Part shown: in pieces, positions 51,301-60,003 of the stretch
Numbering within the stretch: the stretch's first letter is position 1
Layout of the letters: each line of letters starts with the position of its first letter
Source of the DNA: Sulfitobacter marinus
Lineage (GTDB): Bacteria; Pseudomonadota; Alphaproteobacteria; Rhodobacterales; Rhodobacteraceae
Reading direction: 5' to 3'
Length of the DNA stretch: 64,000 nucleotides
Assembly (NCBI RefSeq): GCF_900116285.1
Contig: NZ_FPAJ01000004.1
Location: forward strand, 1-64,000
Translations under genes and position numbers: made by a program
The notes under the pieces: generated by a model
Told to the model about the DNA's origin: nothing
Databases searched by the model: none
Seen by the model: the letters and a program-made list of their open reading frames with translations, nothing else

Positions 51301-51462
51301 TTTTATCGCCCTATAACCCCTGTTTATGCGCCCCAGACTAGCGCTGGCCGCGCTGTTCTCAACCGGTTGTGGGTGAAAATGTTAAAAATATTTGAACCAT
51401 GCGGCCTGTTACGGAGTTCATAAATAAAGAGCCAAAAATTCTTCTATCAGGGGGTGATAACT

Positions 51463-52341
51463 GTGGCACTATCTCAAGCGCGTGAATTTTCTTTGACCCG
51501 GACCGCTATGAAAGCAGAGCTTTTGGATGCGGACACAGAGCTGAAGCTGGCTTATGCATGGCGGGACCAACGCGATGAACAAGCGCTGCATCGGTTGATC
51601 ACCGCCTATATGCGCCTTGCCGTTTCAATGGCAAGTAAGTTCAAGCGCTATGGGGCACCGATGAATGATCTGATCCAAGAGGCAAGCCTTGGGCTGATGA
51701 AGGCCGCCGATAAGTTTGATCCTGATCGCGGCGTGCGTTTTTCGACCTATGCGGTTTGGTGGATCAAGGCGAGCATTCAAGATCACGTCATGCGCAACTG
51801 GTCGATGGTGCGCACAGGGTCTACGTCATCGCAAAAGTCGTTGTTCTTCAACATGCGCCGTGTTCAGGCCCGGATCGAACGTGAGGCCCAAGTCGCTGGC
51901 GAAACGCTGGACGGGCATCAGCTGCGCCAGATGATATCGACCGAGATCGGCGTGCCAATGCATGACGTCGAAATGATGGAGGGCCGTTTGTCCGGTTCCG
52001 ATTATTCGCTTAATGCCACGCAGTCGGCCGAAGACGAGGGCCGCGAATGGATTGATGCGCTGGTGGATGACAGCACGCAGGCGGCTGAAAAAGTTGAAGA
52101 AAGCCATGACATAACGATGCTGCGCAACTGGCTTTTGGGCGCAATGCAGGCTCTGAACGAACGCGAGCAGTTTATCGTGCGCGAACGTAAACTGCGCGAG
52201 CAACCGAGAACTTTGGAAAGCTTGGGCGAAGAGCTGAAACTTTCCAAAGAACGGGTGCGCCAGCTTGAGGCCGCGGCCTTTGGAAAAATGCGCAAAACGC
52301 TTGAAACACAATCGGCTGAGGTTCATCACTTTTTAGTATGA
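51463..52341 (+). CDS. rpoH2: RNA polymerase sigma-32 factor, RpoHII type
   Basis: 292 residues from GTG 51463, which has AGGGGG eight bases upstream (GTG 51454 adds three). Region 2: RLAVSMASKFKRYGAPMNDLIQEASLGLMKAADKFDPDRGVRFSTYAVWWIKASIQDHVMRNWSMVRTG. The RpoH box is TSSQKSLFFNMRRVQARI. Region 4 has LGEELKLSKERVRQLEAAAFGKMRK. The divergence from RpoHI and the FNMRR box suggest RpoHII, which in Rhodobacter directs singlet-oxygen responses. I see no sure RpoE promoter. chaN overlaps its stop. Confidence 0.9.
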   Translation: MALSQAREFSLTRTAMKAELLDADTELKLAYAWRDQRDEQALHRLITAYMRLAVSMASKFKRYGAPMNDLIQEASLGLMKAADKFDPDRGVRFSTYAVWWIKASIQDHVMRNWSMVRTGSTSSQKSLFFNMRRVQARIEREAQVAGETLDGHQLRQMISTEIGVPMHDVEMMEGRLSGSDYSLNATQSAEDEGREWIDALVDDSTQAAEKVEESHDITMLRNWLLGAMQALNEREQFIVRERKLREQPRTLESLGEELKLSKERVRQLEAAAFGKMRKTLETQSAEVHHFLV

Positions 52342-53144
52342 TTCGAACCATTTGTGTCTTTCTGGCGCTACCAGTCTTTGCGTCGGCCCAAAATTTGGAT
52401 GATGATTTGCGCGCGCGATTAGCGGCGGCGCATATCATCGTTTTGGGTGAAACCCATGACAATCCTGCGCATCACGAAATCCAAGCAGATCTTGTGGCAA
52501 CGATCGCGCCTAAGGCTATCGTCTACGAAATGATCACCGAGGCGCAAGCGTCGCAGGTGCGCGGAGATATCGTTCAAGAGGAAAGAGCGCTTGAAAAGGT
52601 GCTTGGCTGGGACGAAAGCGGGTGGCCTGATTTTTCGATGTATTACCCAATATTTGTGGCGGGCGTAGGGGCTAAAACCTACGGGGCTGCCGTGCCGCGT
52701 ACAGAGGCGCGCAAGGTGATGGGCGATGGCCTTGCTGCGGCATTTGGCGCGGATGCAGAGGTGTTTGGGCTAGATGCGCCGTTAGATCCCGACCAGCAGA
52801 GGCAGCGCGAGGCGATGCAGATGAAGGCGCATTGTGACGCATTGCCGGTCGAATTGTTGCCCGCAATGGTCGATGTGCAACGTCTGCGGGACGCGCGTCT
52901 GGCGCAGGTCGCGATTAAAGCATTGGATGATACGGGCGGGCCGGTTGTTGTTATTACAGGAAACGGCCATGCGCGTGCGGATTGGGGGATGCCAGCAGCC
53001 ATAGCTTTGGTACGGCCCGACGCTGTCACCGTGATTGTAGGCCAAGGGGAGGGCGGCACCGTGCCAGAGGGGCGTTTCGATGCGGTGCTGCAATCACCAC
53101 CGGCTGAACGAGACCACCCTTGTTTGGCATTCAAGAAACCCTGA
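52338..53144 (+). CDS. ChaN family periplasmic heme-binding-like protein
   Basis: 268 residues. Signal peptide MIRTICVFLALPVFASAQ; the ChaN domain follows: IIVLGETHDNPAHHEIQADLV, KAIVYEMI, LGWDESGWPDFSMYYPIF, QMKAHCDALP and VVVITGNGHARADWGMPAAI. Relatives bind heme or hydrolyse small molecules (EreA-like fold); the GETHDNPAHH motif is the metal/heme site. No lipobox cysteine is seen, so it is likely soluble periplasmic. ATG overlaps the rpoH2 TGA. Confidence 0.87.
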   Translation: MIRTICVFLALPVFASAQNLDDDLRARLAAAHIIVLGETHDNPAHHEIQADLVATIAPKAIVYEMITEAQASQVRGDIVQEERALEKVLGWDESGWPDFSMYYPIFVAGVGAKTYGAAVPRTEARKVMGDGLAAAFGADAEVFGLDAPLDPDQQRQREAMQMKAHCDALPVELLPAMVDVQRLRDARLAQVAIKALDDTGGPVVVITGNGHARADWGMPAAIALVRPDAVTVIVGQGEGGTVPEGRFDAVLQSPPAERDHPCLAFKKP

Positions 53145-53209
53145 TGGGGCTGGCAGAACGGGGCCTTGCGGCCTATGGTTCACCCTAACTGTGTGAAAGA
53201 GGGCCGAAC

Positions 53210-54403
53210 ATGCTGGCTGGTAAACATATTCTGCTGATTATCGGTGGCGGCATCGCGGCGTTCAAATCGCTGGATTTGATCCGCCGCCTGCGCGAGCGTG
53301 GCGCGACGGTCACCCCTGTTCTTTCCCGCGCTGGCGAAGAATTCGTGACGCCCCTGTCTGTGTCGGCGTTGGCGGGTCAGAAACTGTACCGCGATTTGTT
53401 TGATTTGGGCGATGAGGCTGAGATGGGTCATATCCAGCTTAGCCGTGTCGCCGATCTGGTTGTGGTTGCGCCAGCGACAGCCGATTTGATGGCCAAGATG
53501 GCAGGCGGCATGGCGAATGATCTTGCCTCGACCCTTTTGCTGGCCACGGACACGCCAGTGATGATCGCCCCTGCGATGAACGTGCGCATGTGGGAACACG
53601 CGGCCACGCAGCGCAACCTTGCCACGTTGCGCGGTGACGGGATCGCGGTTGTCGGGCCAAATGACGGCGATATGGCCTGTGGTGAATTTGGACCGGGGCG
53701 CATGTCTGAACCGTTGGAAATCGTGGCCGCGATTGAAGCGCAGTTAAACGATGGCCCCTTGAAAGGGCGGCGCATTCTGGTCACGTCGGGACCGACTTAT
53801 GAGCCGATTGATCCGGTGCGCTATATCGCAAACCGGTCCTCTGGCGCGCAAGGGGCGGCCATCGCCAGTGCCCTTGCTGCATTGGGTGCTGAAGTGGTGT
53901 TTATCACTGGCCCCGCAGACGTGCCGCCTCCTAGAGGGGTCGAGGTTGTGCCCGTCGAAACCGCGCTGCAGATGCAAGAGGCCGTGGATGCGGCGTTGCC
54001 TGCTGATGCTGGTGTTTTTGCCGCCGCCGTGGCAGATTGGCGTGTCACGACAGCAAGTGATCGCAAGCTGAAGAAGTCAAAAGACGGTTTGCCGTTGCTG
54101 GAGTTTGCCGAAAACCCCGACATCCTTAAGACGGTTAGCCACATGGCATCGGGCCGGCCCAAGCTGGTTGTCGGCTTCGCCGCTGAAACCAATGATGTGA
54201 TTGATAACGCCACGGCCAAGCGCCTGCGCAAAGGCTGTGACTGGATTGTTGCGAATGACGTGTCACCGGGAACCGGGATCATGGGGGGCGGTGAAAACGC
54301 TGTAACCTTGATCAGTGACGCAGGCGAAGAAGAGTGGCCGCGCATGGCTAAAGATCAGGTGGCAAAGAAGCTGGCCGCGCGGATTGCCGAGGCGTTGACG
54401 TAA
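53210..54403 (+). CDS. coaBC: Phosphopantothenoylcysteine decarboxylase/synthetase
   Basis: 397 residues. CoaC half: LAGKHILLIIGGGIAAFKSLDLIRRLRERG, MGHIQLSRVADLVVVAPATADLMAKMAGGMANDLASTLLLA (catalytic His), IAPAMNVRMWEHAATQRNL (P-A-M-N) and GDMACGEFGPGRMSEP (redox Cys). CoaB half from about 186: GRRILVTSGPTYEPIDPVRYIANRSSG and VGFAAETNDV, KGCDWIVANDV. Makes 4'-phosphopantetheine in CoA synthesis. Confidence 0.97.
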   Translation: MLAGKHILLIIGGGIAAFKSLDLIRRLRERGATVTPVLSRAGEEFVTPLSVSALAGQKLYRDLFDLGDEAEMGHIQLSRVADLVVVAPATADLMAKMAGGMANDLASTLLLATDTPVMIAPAMNVRMWEHAATQRNLATLRGDGIAVVGPNDGDMACGEFGPGRMSEPLEIVAAIEAQLNDGPLKGRRILVTSGPTYEPIDPVRYIANRSSGAQGAAIASALAALGAEVVFITGPADVPPPRGVEVVPVETALQMQEAVDAALPADAGVFAAAVADWRVTTASDRKLKKSKDGLPLLEFAENPDILKTVSHMASGRPKLVVGFAAETNDVIDNATAKRLRKGCDWIVANDVSPGTGIMGGGENAVTLISDAGEEEWPRMAKDQVAKKLAARIAEALT

Positions 54404-54413
54404 GAGATTCTAT

Positions 54414-54450
54414 GCCTTCGGCGAGGATTTAGAACCATTTGGAAAGAGCC
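54414..54450 (+). repeat. Post-stop intergenic repeat, ACCATTTGGAA form
   Basis: GCCTTCGGCGAGGATTTA then GAACCATTTGGAAAGAGCC, ten bases after the coaBC stop. Its first part resembles 58965 and its second part 39401-39425. Confidence 0.5.
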
Positions 54451-54478
54451 GTTGCGCGGATGTTCTTGAGGAATAAAA

Positions 54479-54928
54479 ATGTCTGAGATTAAGTTTAAGC
54501 GGGTGGCGGGCAATGAAGATTTGTCCTTGCCCGGCTATGCCAGTGCTGGTGCGGCAGGGATGGATTTGCGCGCATTCTTGCCAGACGGGCCTATTGTCTT
54601 TGCCAAGGGAGAGATCAAGCTGATTCCGACGGGCTTTCACGTGGAGCTTCCCGCAGGAACTGAGATGCAGATCAGGCCAAGATCGGGTCTTGCGCTTAAG
54701 CATGGCTTTTTGATCCCAAATGCACCCGGTACCGTAGACGAGGATTACCGCGGCGAGGTGATGGTGGGGCTATACTATATTGGCGAGGCCCCTTTTGAAA
54801 TCCAGCATGGTGACAGGATTGCGCAGGCTGTAATCGCCGATGTTAAACGCTATGCCACGGTTGAGGTTGCCGCATTGTCGGACAGCGCGCGCGGGGCTGG
54901 CGGTTTCGGATCTACAGGGCTGAAATAG
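54479..54928 (+). CDS. dut: dUTP diphosphatase
   Basis: 149 residues, trimeric dUTPase. Motif 1 ASAGAAGMDLRAF, motif 2 PRSGLALKHGF, motif 3 GTVDEDYRGEVMVGLYY, motif 4 GDRIAQAVIADV, motif 5 RGAGGFGSTG. It removes dUTP and supplies dUMP. Followed without a gap by the moeB-like gene. Confidence 0.98.
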   Translation: MSEIKFKRVAGNEDLSLPGYASAGAAGMDLRAFLPDGPIVFAKGEIKLIPTGFHVELPAGTEMQIRPRSGLALKHGFLIPNAPGTVDEDYRGEVMVGLYYIGEAPFEIQHGDRIAQAVIADVKRYATVEVAALSDSARGAGGFGSTGLK

Positions 54929-55972
54929 ATGGTGCTGGTTGCCATCCTAGCGGCTGTGATTTGGGGAGCTGGTGCAGTGATTGGCAGTACCCGCGAAAAC
55001 CGGCTTAAAACACTGGGGGTGTTGTTTGGGGCGGTGATCGGGGTCAACCTGCTGCTGCCAGAGGCACATCCCCTGCGGGCGGCCACAGGCGGCAGTGCTG
55101 CGCCTTGGCTCTTGCTAACCGGCTTTGTTGTTTTAGCTTTTGTATACGGCCGAGGCTTGCAATATCTGCGCCGCCGCGCCGCCCCGACTGAGGATGGGCC
55201 ATCCCAGAAAACCGGGGCGTTTTCCGAGACCGAGTTGAACCGATATGCACGGCATATCGTTCTGCGCGAGGTGGGTGGTAGCGGCCAAAAGGCACTAAAG
55301 AATGCCAAGGTCTTGGTCGTTGGCGCAGGCGGTCTTGGCGCGCCTGTTTTACAATATCTTGCGGCTGCGGGTGTTGGCACAATCGGTGTGATCGACGATG
55401 ACGTTGTGGAAAATGCCAACCTGCAACGGCAGGTTATTCACACAGATGAAAACATCGGTATGGCCAAGGTGTTTTCCGCACAGATGGCGCTTGAGGCGCA
55501 GAACCCCTTTGTCACAATCCGCCCTTATCATCGGCGGTTAGACGACGAGATCGCCGAAACCCTGATTAGCGACTACGATATCGTTCTGGATGGGACCGAT
55601 AACTTCGAGACACGCTATCTGGTCAACCGCGCTTGTGTCGCGGCCGGGGTTCCGTTGATCTCGGGTGCGCTGAGCCAATGGGAGGGGCAGCTGAGTGTCT
55701 TTGATCCGGCCAGAGGCGCGCCATGCTATCAATGTGTATTCCCCCAGGCCCCTGCGGCACATCTGGCCCCGTCATGTGCTCAGGCGGGGGTGATCGGCCC
55801 GCTGCCGGGTGTCATTGGATCGATGATGGCGGTCGAGGCAATAAAGGTTATCACAGGGGCGGGCGCGCCGCTGCGCGGTCAGATGGTGATCTATGATGCG
55901 CTCTACGGAGAGAACCGAGTGATTGGCGTTAGCAAGCGCGATGATTGCACCATCTGCGGTGACATCTCATGA
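54929..55972 (+). CDS. moeB: Membrane-anchored HesA/MoeB/ThiF E1-like enzyme
   Basis: 347 residues. About three hydrophobic segments fill residues 1-76, then a MoeB/ThiF adenylation domain: LNRYARHIVLREVGGSGQKALKNAKVLVVGAGGLGAPVLQYLAAAGVG (ATP GxGGxG), IDDDVVENANLQRQVIH, LDGTDNFETRYLVNRACV, and zinc pairs CYQCVFP and CTICGD. No rhodanese domain. It activates a ubiquitin-like sulfur carrier (MoaD or ThiS). The membrane anchor is unusual for MoeB generally but may be common in this family. Confidence 0.9.
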   Translation: MVLVAILAAVIWGAGAVIGSTRENRLKTLGVLFGAVIGVNLLLPEAHPLRAATGGSAAPWLLLTGFVVLAFVYGRGLQYLRRRAAPTEDGPSQKTGAFSETELNRYARHIVLREVGGSGQKALKNAKVLVVGAGGLGAPVLQYLAAAGVGTIGVIDDDVVENANLQRQVIHTDENIGMAKVFSAQMALEAQNPFVTIRPYHRRLDDEIAETLISDYDIVLDGTDNFETRYLVNRACVAAGVPLISGALSQWEGQLSVFDPARGAPCYQCVFPQAPAAHLAPSCAQAGVIGPLPGVIGSMMAVEAIKVITGAGAPLRGQMVIYDALYGENRVIGVSKRDDCTICGDIS

Positions 55973-56031
55973 AAACCGCGTTGTTCAAAAAGCGCGCTAG
56001 ACTGCTCCCAGTATATAAGGAGGAGAAACCC

Positions 56032-56463
56032 ATGAAACGATTCGCACTTGCCGCCGCATTGGCATTGGCTCCGCTGGCAGCCTTGGCCGAAGGTGTAGCG
56101 CATAAAGTTGCCATTCACGTTGATGAAAACGACCCTCAGGTGATGAATATGGCGCTGAATAACGCCAGCAACCTTGCCCGCTATTATGAAAGCCAAGGCG
56201 ATACAGTGACCATTGAGCTGGTCACCTATGGCCCCGGTCTGAACATGTTGATCGCGGACAAAAGCCCGGTCGCCCAGCGGGTGTCAGCGATGTCGCTTGA
56301 GCTTGATAACATCAGCTTTTCGGCTTGCGCCAATACAATGGCAGGCATGAAGAAAAAATCCGGTCACGACGTGGCCCTGCTGCCGGAGGCAAATGTCGTA
56401 CCCTCGGGTGTGGTTCGGTTGATCCAATTGCAAGAAGACGGATTCGCCTACATCCGGCCTTGA
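56032..56463 (+). CDS. Periplasmic DsrE-like protein
   Basis: 143 residues from ATG 56032, which has AAGGAGGAG well placed. Signal peptide MKRFALAAALALAPLAALAEG. Mature part is DsrE-like: HKVAIHVDENDPQVMNMALNNASNLARYY, VTIELVTYGPGLNMLI, and SFSACANTMAGMKKKSG with the conserved cysteine. An alternative ATG at 55969 overlaps the moeB stop as ATGA, but it would bury the signal. Such proteins handle sulfur in redox enzymes; here it follows moeB. Confidence 0.85.
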   Translation: MKRFALAAALALAPLAALAEGVAHKVAIHVDENDPQVMNMALNNASNLARYYESQGDTVTIELVTYGPGLNMLIADKSPVAQRVSAMSLELDNISFSACANTMAGMKKKSGHDVALLPEANVVPSGVVRLIQLQEDGFAYIRP

Positions 56464-56502
56464 GAAACGGTCAGGCCCCGGGTGCATCCACTGAACACAG
56501 GG

Positions 56503-56838
56503 CTAGTTCTTCATGAACTTTTGCCGCGCTTCGGTCGCGATGTTGTATCGGAGTTCTAGATCCGTCAATTTTGCGAGGATTGGCGCGCGCTCGGCATCTG
56601 ATTTGGCCGCTTTCAGCGCGTTGCGCTGGGCGGCGATTTCTTTCTTGATCAGGATTTCTTCGGGGAGAGCGCCAGCCTCGGCCATCATACGAAAGCCCGC
56701 TGCGTCGCCTGCACTGACAAATGCATCTTCTGGCCGGTTCTCAAGAGGTTTCCCTTCGCCCTTAAGCCCTTGCAGTTTGCCTTCCAGAACGGCCTTTTGC
56801 ATCTGCCGTTCGATTAAATTCCTGATCCTGCGGATCAT
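56503..56838 (-). CDS. DUF1992 (DnaJ-homologue-like) protein
   Basis: 111 residues from ATG 56838 (GGAGGATCAA upstream). MIRRIRNLIERQMQKAVLEGKLQGLKGEGKPLENRPEDAF and MAEAGALPEEILIKKEI are the DUF1992 signature, found as a part of DnaJ-like proteins in some organisms. No J domain here. Role unknown. Converges with the DsrE gene. Confidence 0.9.
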   Translation of the reverse strand: MIRRIRNLIERQMQKAVLEGKLQGLKGEGKPLENRPEDAFVSAGDAAGFRMMAEAGALPEEILIKKEIAAQRNALKAAKSDAERAPILAKLTDLELRYNIATEARQKFMKN

Positions 56839-56937
56839 TTGATCCTCCAAAACAATCGCGTCTAAAGCCTGAGCGTTTACGCAGACGATTGCAACCCACT
56901 GCTGCGACACTTACCTGTAGTGACAAAGGAGAACACC

Positions 56938-58953
56938 ATGACAAACCCGTTGCTTGAGGAGTGGGACACGCCGTTTGAGCTGGCCCCGTTTGACACTATT
57001 TCAGACGATGATTTCGAGCCCGCCTTGGATGACGCGCTGACCGAGCATCGGATGGATATTGATGCGATCACCAATTGCGATGCCGCGCCCACATTCGGCA
57101 ATACGATTGAGGCACTGGAAGAGGCGGGCAGCCAGCTGGACCGTGTGCTGGGGGTGTTCTTTACCGTGGCGGGCGCAGACAGCAACCCTGTTCGCGAAGC
57201 ATTGCAGCGTAAGTTCTCTCCGCTATTGGCCGCGCATTATTCAGAGATATCGAGCAACAAGGCGCTGTTCGCCCGCGTGGCCGAGGTCTGGAAAAACCGC
57301 GACAGTTTTGATTTGACGCCAGAGCAAGCCCGTGTGCTGATGCTGACCCATCGCGGGTTCGTGCGGTCAGGGGCGGCATTGGACGGCGCAGAGGATGCCC
57401 GCATGAAAGAAATCAAGGGCCGGTTGGCGGTTCTTGGTACTCAATTTACGCAGAACCTTTTGGCGGATGAACGGTCATGGTTCATGAAGCTTGAGGAAGC
57501 CGACCTTGAAGGGCTGCCCGAGTTTGTTATTGATGCGGCCCGCAATGCAGGCGCAGAGAAAGATGCAGGCGGTCCGGTCATTACGCTGTCACGGTCGCTG
57601 ATTGTGCCGTTCCTGCAGTTTTCACCCCGCCGCGATCTGCGCGAAAAGGCGTTTCTGGCGTGGCAGGCGCGTGGTGCGAATGACGGCGAAACGGATAACC
57701 GTGCTATTGCCGCTGAAACGCTGGCCCTGCGCGAAGAACGTGCCAAGCTGCTCGGGTATAAGAACTTTGCAGCATTCAAGCTCGAAACGGAAATGGCCAA
57801 GACGCCCGAAGCCGTTCGTCAGCTGTTGATGGACGTGTGGGAGCCCGCCAAAGCGCAGGCTGAGGCAGATGGCGCGGTGTTGACGGAGATGATGCACGCA
57901 GATGGCGTGAACGGCGATTTGGCCCCTTGGGATTGGCGGTACTATGCGGAAAAACAACGTATGGCCGAGCATGATCTCGACGAGGCCGCGTTGAAACCGT
58001 ATTTTCAGCTGGACCGGATGATTGACGCGGCCTTTAGCTGCGCCACACGTCTGTTCGCTCTCGAATTTGCGCCCCTTGATGTGCCGCTATATCATCCAGA
58101 TTGCCGCGCGTGGGAGGTGACACGAGACGGTAAACATGTCGCTGTGTTCATCGGGGACTACTTTGCCCGCGGGTCCAAGCGGTCAGGTGCGTGGTGCTCT
58201 GCTATGCGGGCGCAGGCAAAGTTCCCGACAGAGCAATCGCCCATTGTGATCAATGTCTGCAACTTTGCCAAAGGGGTACCGGCCTTGTTGTCCTATGATG
58301 ATGCGCGGACCTTGTTCCACGAGTTTGGCCACGCGCTGCATCAGATGTTATCGAATGTAACTTACGAATCCGTGAGCGGCACATCGGTCGCCCGCGACTT
58401 TGTGGAGTTGCCGAGCCAGCTATATGAGCATTGGCTGGATGTTCCGGAAGTGCTGGGCGAATTTGCGACCCACGCTAAAACCGGCGAACCAATGCCAAAA
58501 GAGATGTTGGAGAAGGTTTTGGGGGCCGCCAATTTTGGCATGGGATTTGCGACGGTCGAATATGTGGCGTCGGCGCTGGTTGATCTGGAATTTCATGATG
58601 GCAACGCTCCGAGTGATCCGATGACCAAGCAAGCCCAGGTTCTAGCTGATCTTGGCATGCCAGGGGCAATCACCATGCGCCATGCCACGCCGCAATTTGC
58701 GCATGTCTTTTCCGGCGATGGCTATTCCAGCGGATACTACAGCTATATGTGGTCCGAGGTCATGGATGCCGACGCATTCGAAGCCTTTGAAGACGCCGGC
58801 GGTGCTTTTGATCCCGAAAAAGCGCAGGCGCTTGAGACGCACATCTTATCCAAGGGTGGCAGTCAGGATGCGGCAGAACTGTATAAGGCGTTCAGGGGGC
58901 GCTTGCCGGGGGTTGAGGCGCTGTTGAAAGGGCGCGGACTTATTGCGGCTTAG
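56938..58953 (+). CDS. M3 family metallopeptidase (oligopeptidase A/Dcp-like)
   Basis: 671 residues. Zinc site HEFGHALHQ at residues 461-465 onward, in the context LFHEFGHALHQMLSNVTYESVSGTSVARDFVELPSQLYEHW with the downstream Glu ligand. N-terminal EEWDTPFELAPFDTISDDDFEPALDDAL and C-terminal HVFSGDGYSSGYYSYMWSEVMDADAF are standard for M3A. It degrades peptides in the cytosol. GGAGAAC is before the start. Confidence 0.95.
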   Translation: MTNPLLEEWDTPFELAPFDTISDDDFEPALDDALTEHRMDIDAITNCDAAPTFGNTIEALEEAGSQLDRVLGVFFTVAGADSNPVREALQRKFSPLLAAHYSEISSNKALFARVAEVWKNRDSFDLTPEQARVLMLTHRGFVRSGAALDGAEDARMKEIKGRLAVLGTQFTQNLLADERSWFMKLEEADLEGLPEFVIDAARNAGAEKDAGGPVITLSRSLIVPFLQFSPRRDLREKAFLAWQARGANDGETDNRAIAAETLALREERAKLLGYKNFAAFKLETEMAKTPEAVRQLLMDVWEPAKAQAEADGAVLTEMMHADGVNGDLAPWDWRYYAEKQRMAEHDLDEAALKPYFQLDRMIDAAFSCATRLFALEFAPLDVPLYHPDCRAWEVTRDGKHVAVFIGDYFARGSKRSGAWCSAMRAQAKFPTEQSPIVINVCNFAKGVPALLSYDDARTLFHEFGHALHQMLSNVTYESVSGTSVARDFVELPSQLYEHWLDVPEVLGEFATHAKTGEPMPKEMLEKVLGAANFGMGFATVEYVASALVDLEFHDGNAPSDPMTKQAQVLADLGMPGAITMRHATPQFAHVFSGDGYSSGYYSYMWSEVMDADAFEAFEDAGGAFDPEKAQALETHILSKGGSQDAAELYKAFRGRLPGVEALLKGRGLIAA

Positions 58954-58962
58954 TAATACTTT

Positions 58963-59044
58963 TTGCCTTCGGCGAGAGTTTAAGGGCAAAATGAAATATC
59001 AGGTAAACTGGGCTGATTTCATTTTGCCAAATAAACTCAAATTC
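58963..59044. repeat. Inverted pair of post-stop repeats between convergent genes
   Basis: GAGTTTAAGGGCAAAATGAAA (copy at 58976-58997) and its near-complement at 59016-59038 face each other with an 18-base loop. One follows the M3 peptidase stop, the other the ghrA stop. Together they can form a strong hairpin on either transcript. Confidence 0.75.
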
Positions 59045-59064
59045 CTACCCCAAGACGGGCGCGT

Positions 59065-59997
59065 TCAATAGCCTAAGGTTCGGTCGACCAGATGCAAAAA
59101 GGGTTGTCCGGTTTCGCCGCGTTGGATGTTTTGGACAATCATTTGTGATGCTGTCACAGCGCGGGTTTCTGCGGCGATGTGGGGGGTGACGGTGACCTTT
59201 GGATGCGCCCAATAGGGATGCTGTGCGGGCAAAGGTTCGGTTCGGAAAACGTCTAGCGTGGCATGCGCGATCTGGCCACTATCAAGGGCGCTGATCAGCG
59301 CGTCATCATCTATCAGCGGCCCGCGGCCAGGGTTGATGATAAATGCGCCCTTTGGCATTTTTGCGAGCGCGGCCTGGTCTATTGTGTTTTCGGTTGCCGG
59401 AGTGTCGGGCAACAAGAGCACGAGTATTTCACTGCGGGCCAGAATATCTTGCAAGCCGTCTTCGCCGTCGAAACATTTTATGCCCGGTTGGCTTTTGAGG
59501 CTACGGGACCAACCCGCGATATCAAAGCCGAGGATGGCAAGGGTTTTGGCCGCTTCGGTTCCCAAAGCGCCCATGCCAAGCATCCCGACCTTACGTTCCT
59601 GTGCCAGAGGCGGAGTGCGCGGTGTCCAATCGGTGCTGGTGTTCAGGATGTCGATGTCCAGCCCAAGGTGATAGCGCATTACGTGTCCGGTCACCCATTC
59701 GACCATTCCTTTGGTCAGGCCGGGGTCGACCATACGGGCCAGTGGAATTTTCAGGGTCTTATTTCCAGTAATTTTCTCGACGCCTGCCCATAGGTTGAGC
59801 ACGGCCTTGGCGCGGGTGTAGGGGGTGAAATCCTGTAGCTCGCTGTTTGGCGCATAGACGATATAATCGACTTCGGAGGGCGCAATATCCATGCTGAGGT
59901 TGGCTTTGATCCCTGCATCGCGCAACGCGTCGCGTAGGGGTTGTTCATATGTCGTCCAACGCTCGGCGCGGGCGGCAAATAGAATATTGAGGAGCAT
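59065..59997 (-). CDS. ghrA: 2-hydroxyacid dehydrogenase (GhrA-like)
   Basis: 310 residues. NAD(P)-binding VGMLGMGALGTEAAKTLAILGFDIAGWSRS (GxGxxG), ILVLLLPDTPATENTIDQAALAKMPKGAFIINPGRGPLIDDDALISAL with the catalytic arginine, HATLDVFRTEPLPAQHPYWAHPKVTVTPHIAA with the E and H. It fits glyoxylate/hydroxypyruvate reductase A. It starts six bases after rodA, so it is the last gene of the cell-shape operon, where it has no obvious link. Confidence 0.9.
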   Translation of the reverse strand: MLLNILFAARAERWTTYEQPLRDALRDAGIKANLSMDIAPSEVDYIVYAPNSELQDFTPYTRAKAVLNLWAGVEKITGNKTLKIPLARMVDPGLTKGMVEWVTGHVMRYHLGLDIDILNTSTDWTPRTPPLAQERKVGMLGMGALGTEAAKTLAILGFDIAGWSRSLKSQPGIKCFDGEDGLQDILARSEILVLLLPDTPATENTIDQAALAKMPKGAFIINPGRGPLIDDDALISALDSGQIAHATLDVFRTEPLPAQHPYWAHPKVTVTPHIAAETRAVTASQMIVQNIQRGETGQPFLHLVDRTLGY

Positions 59998-60003
59998 TGA
60001 GAC

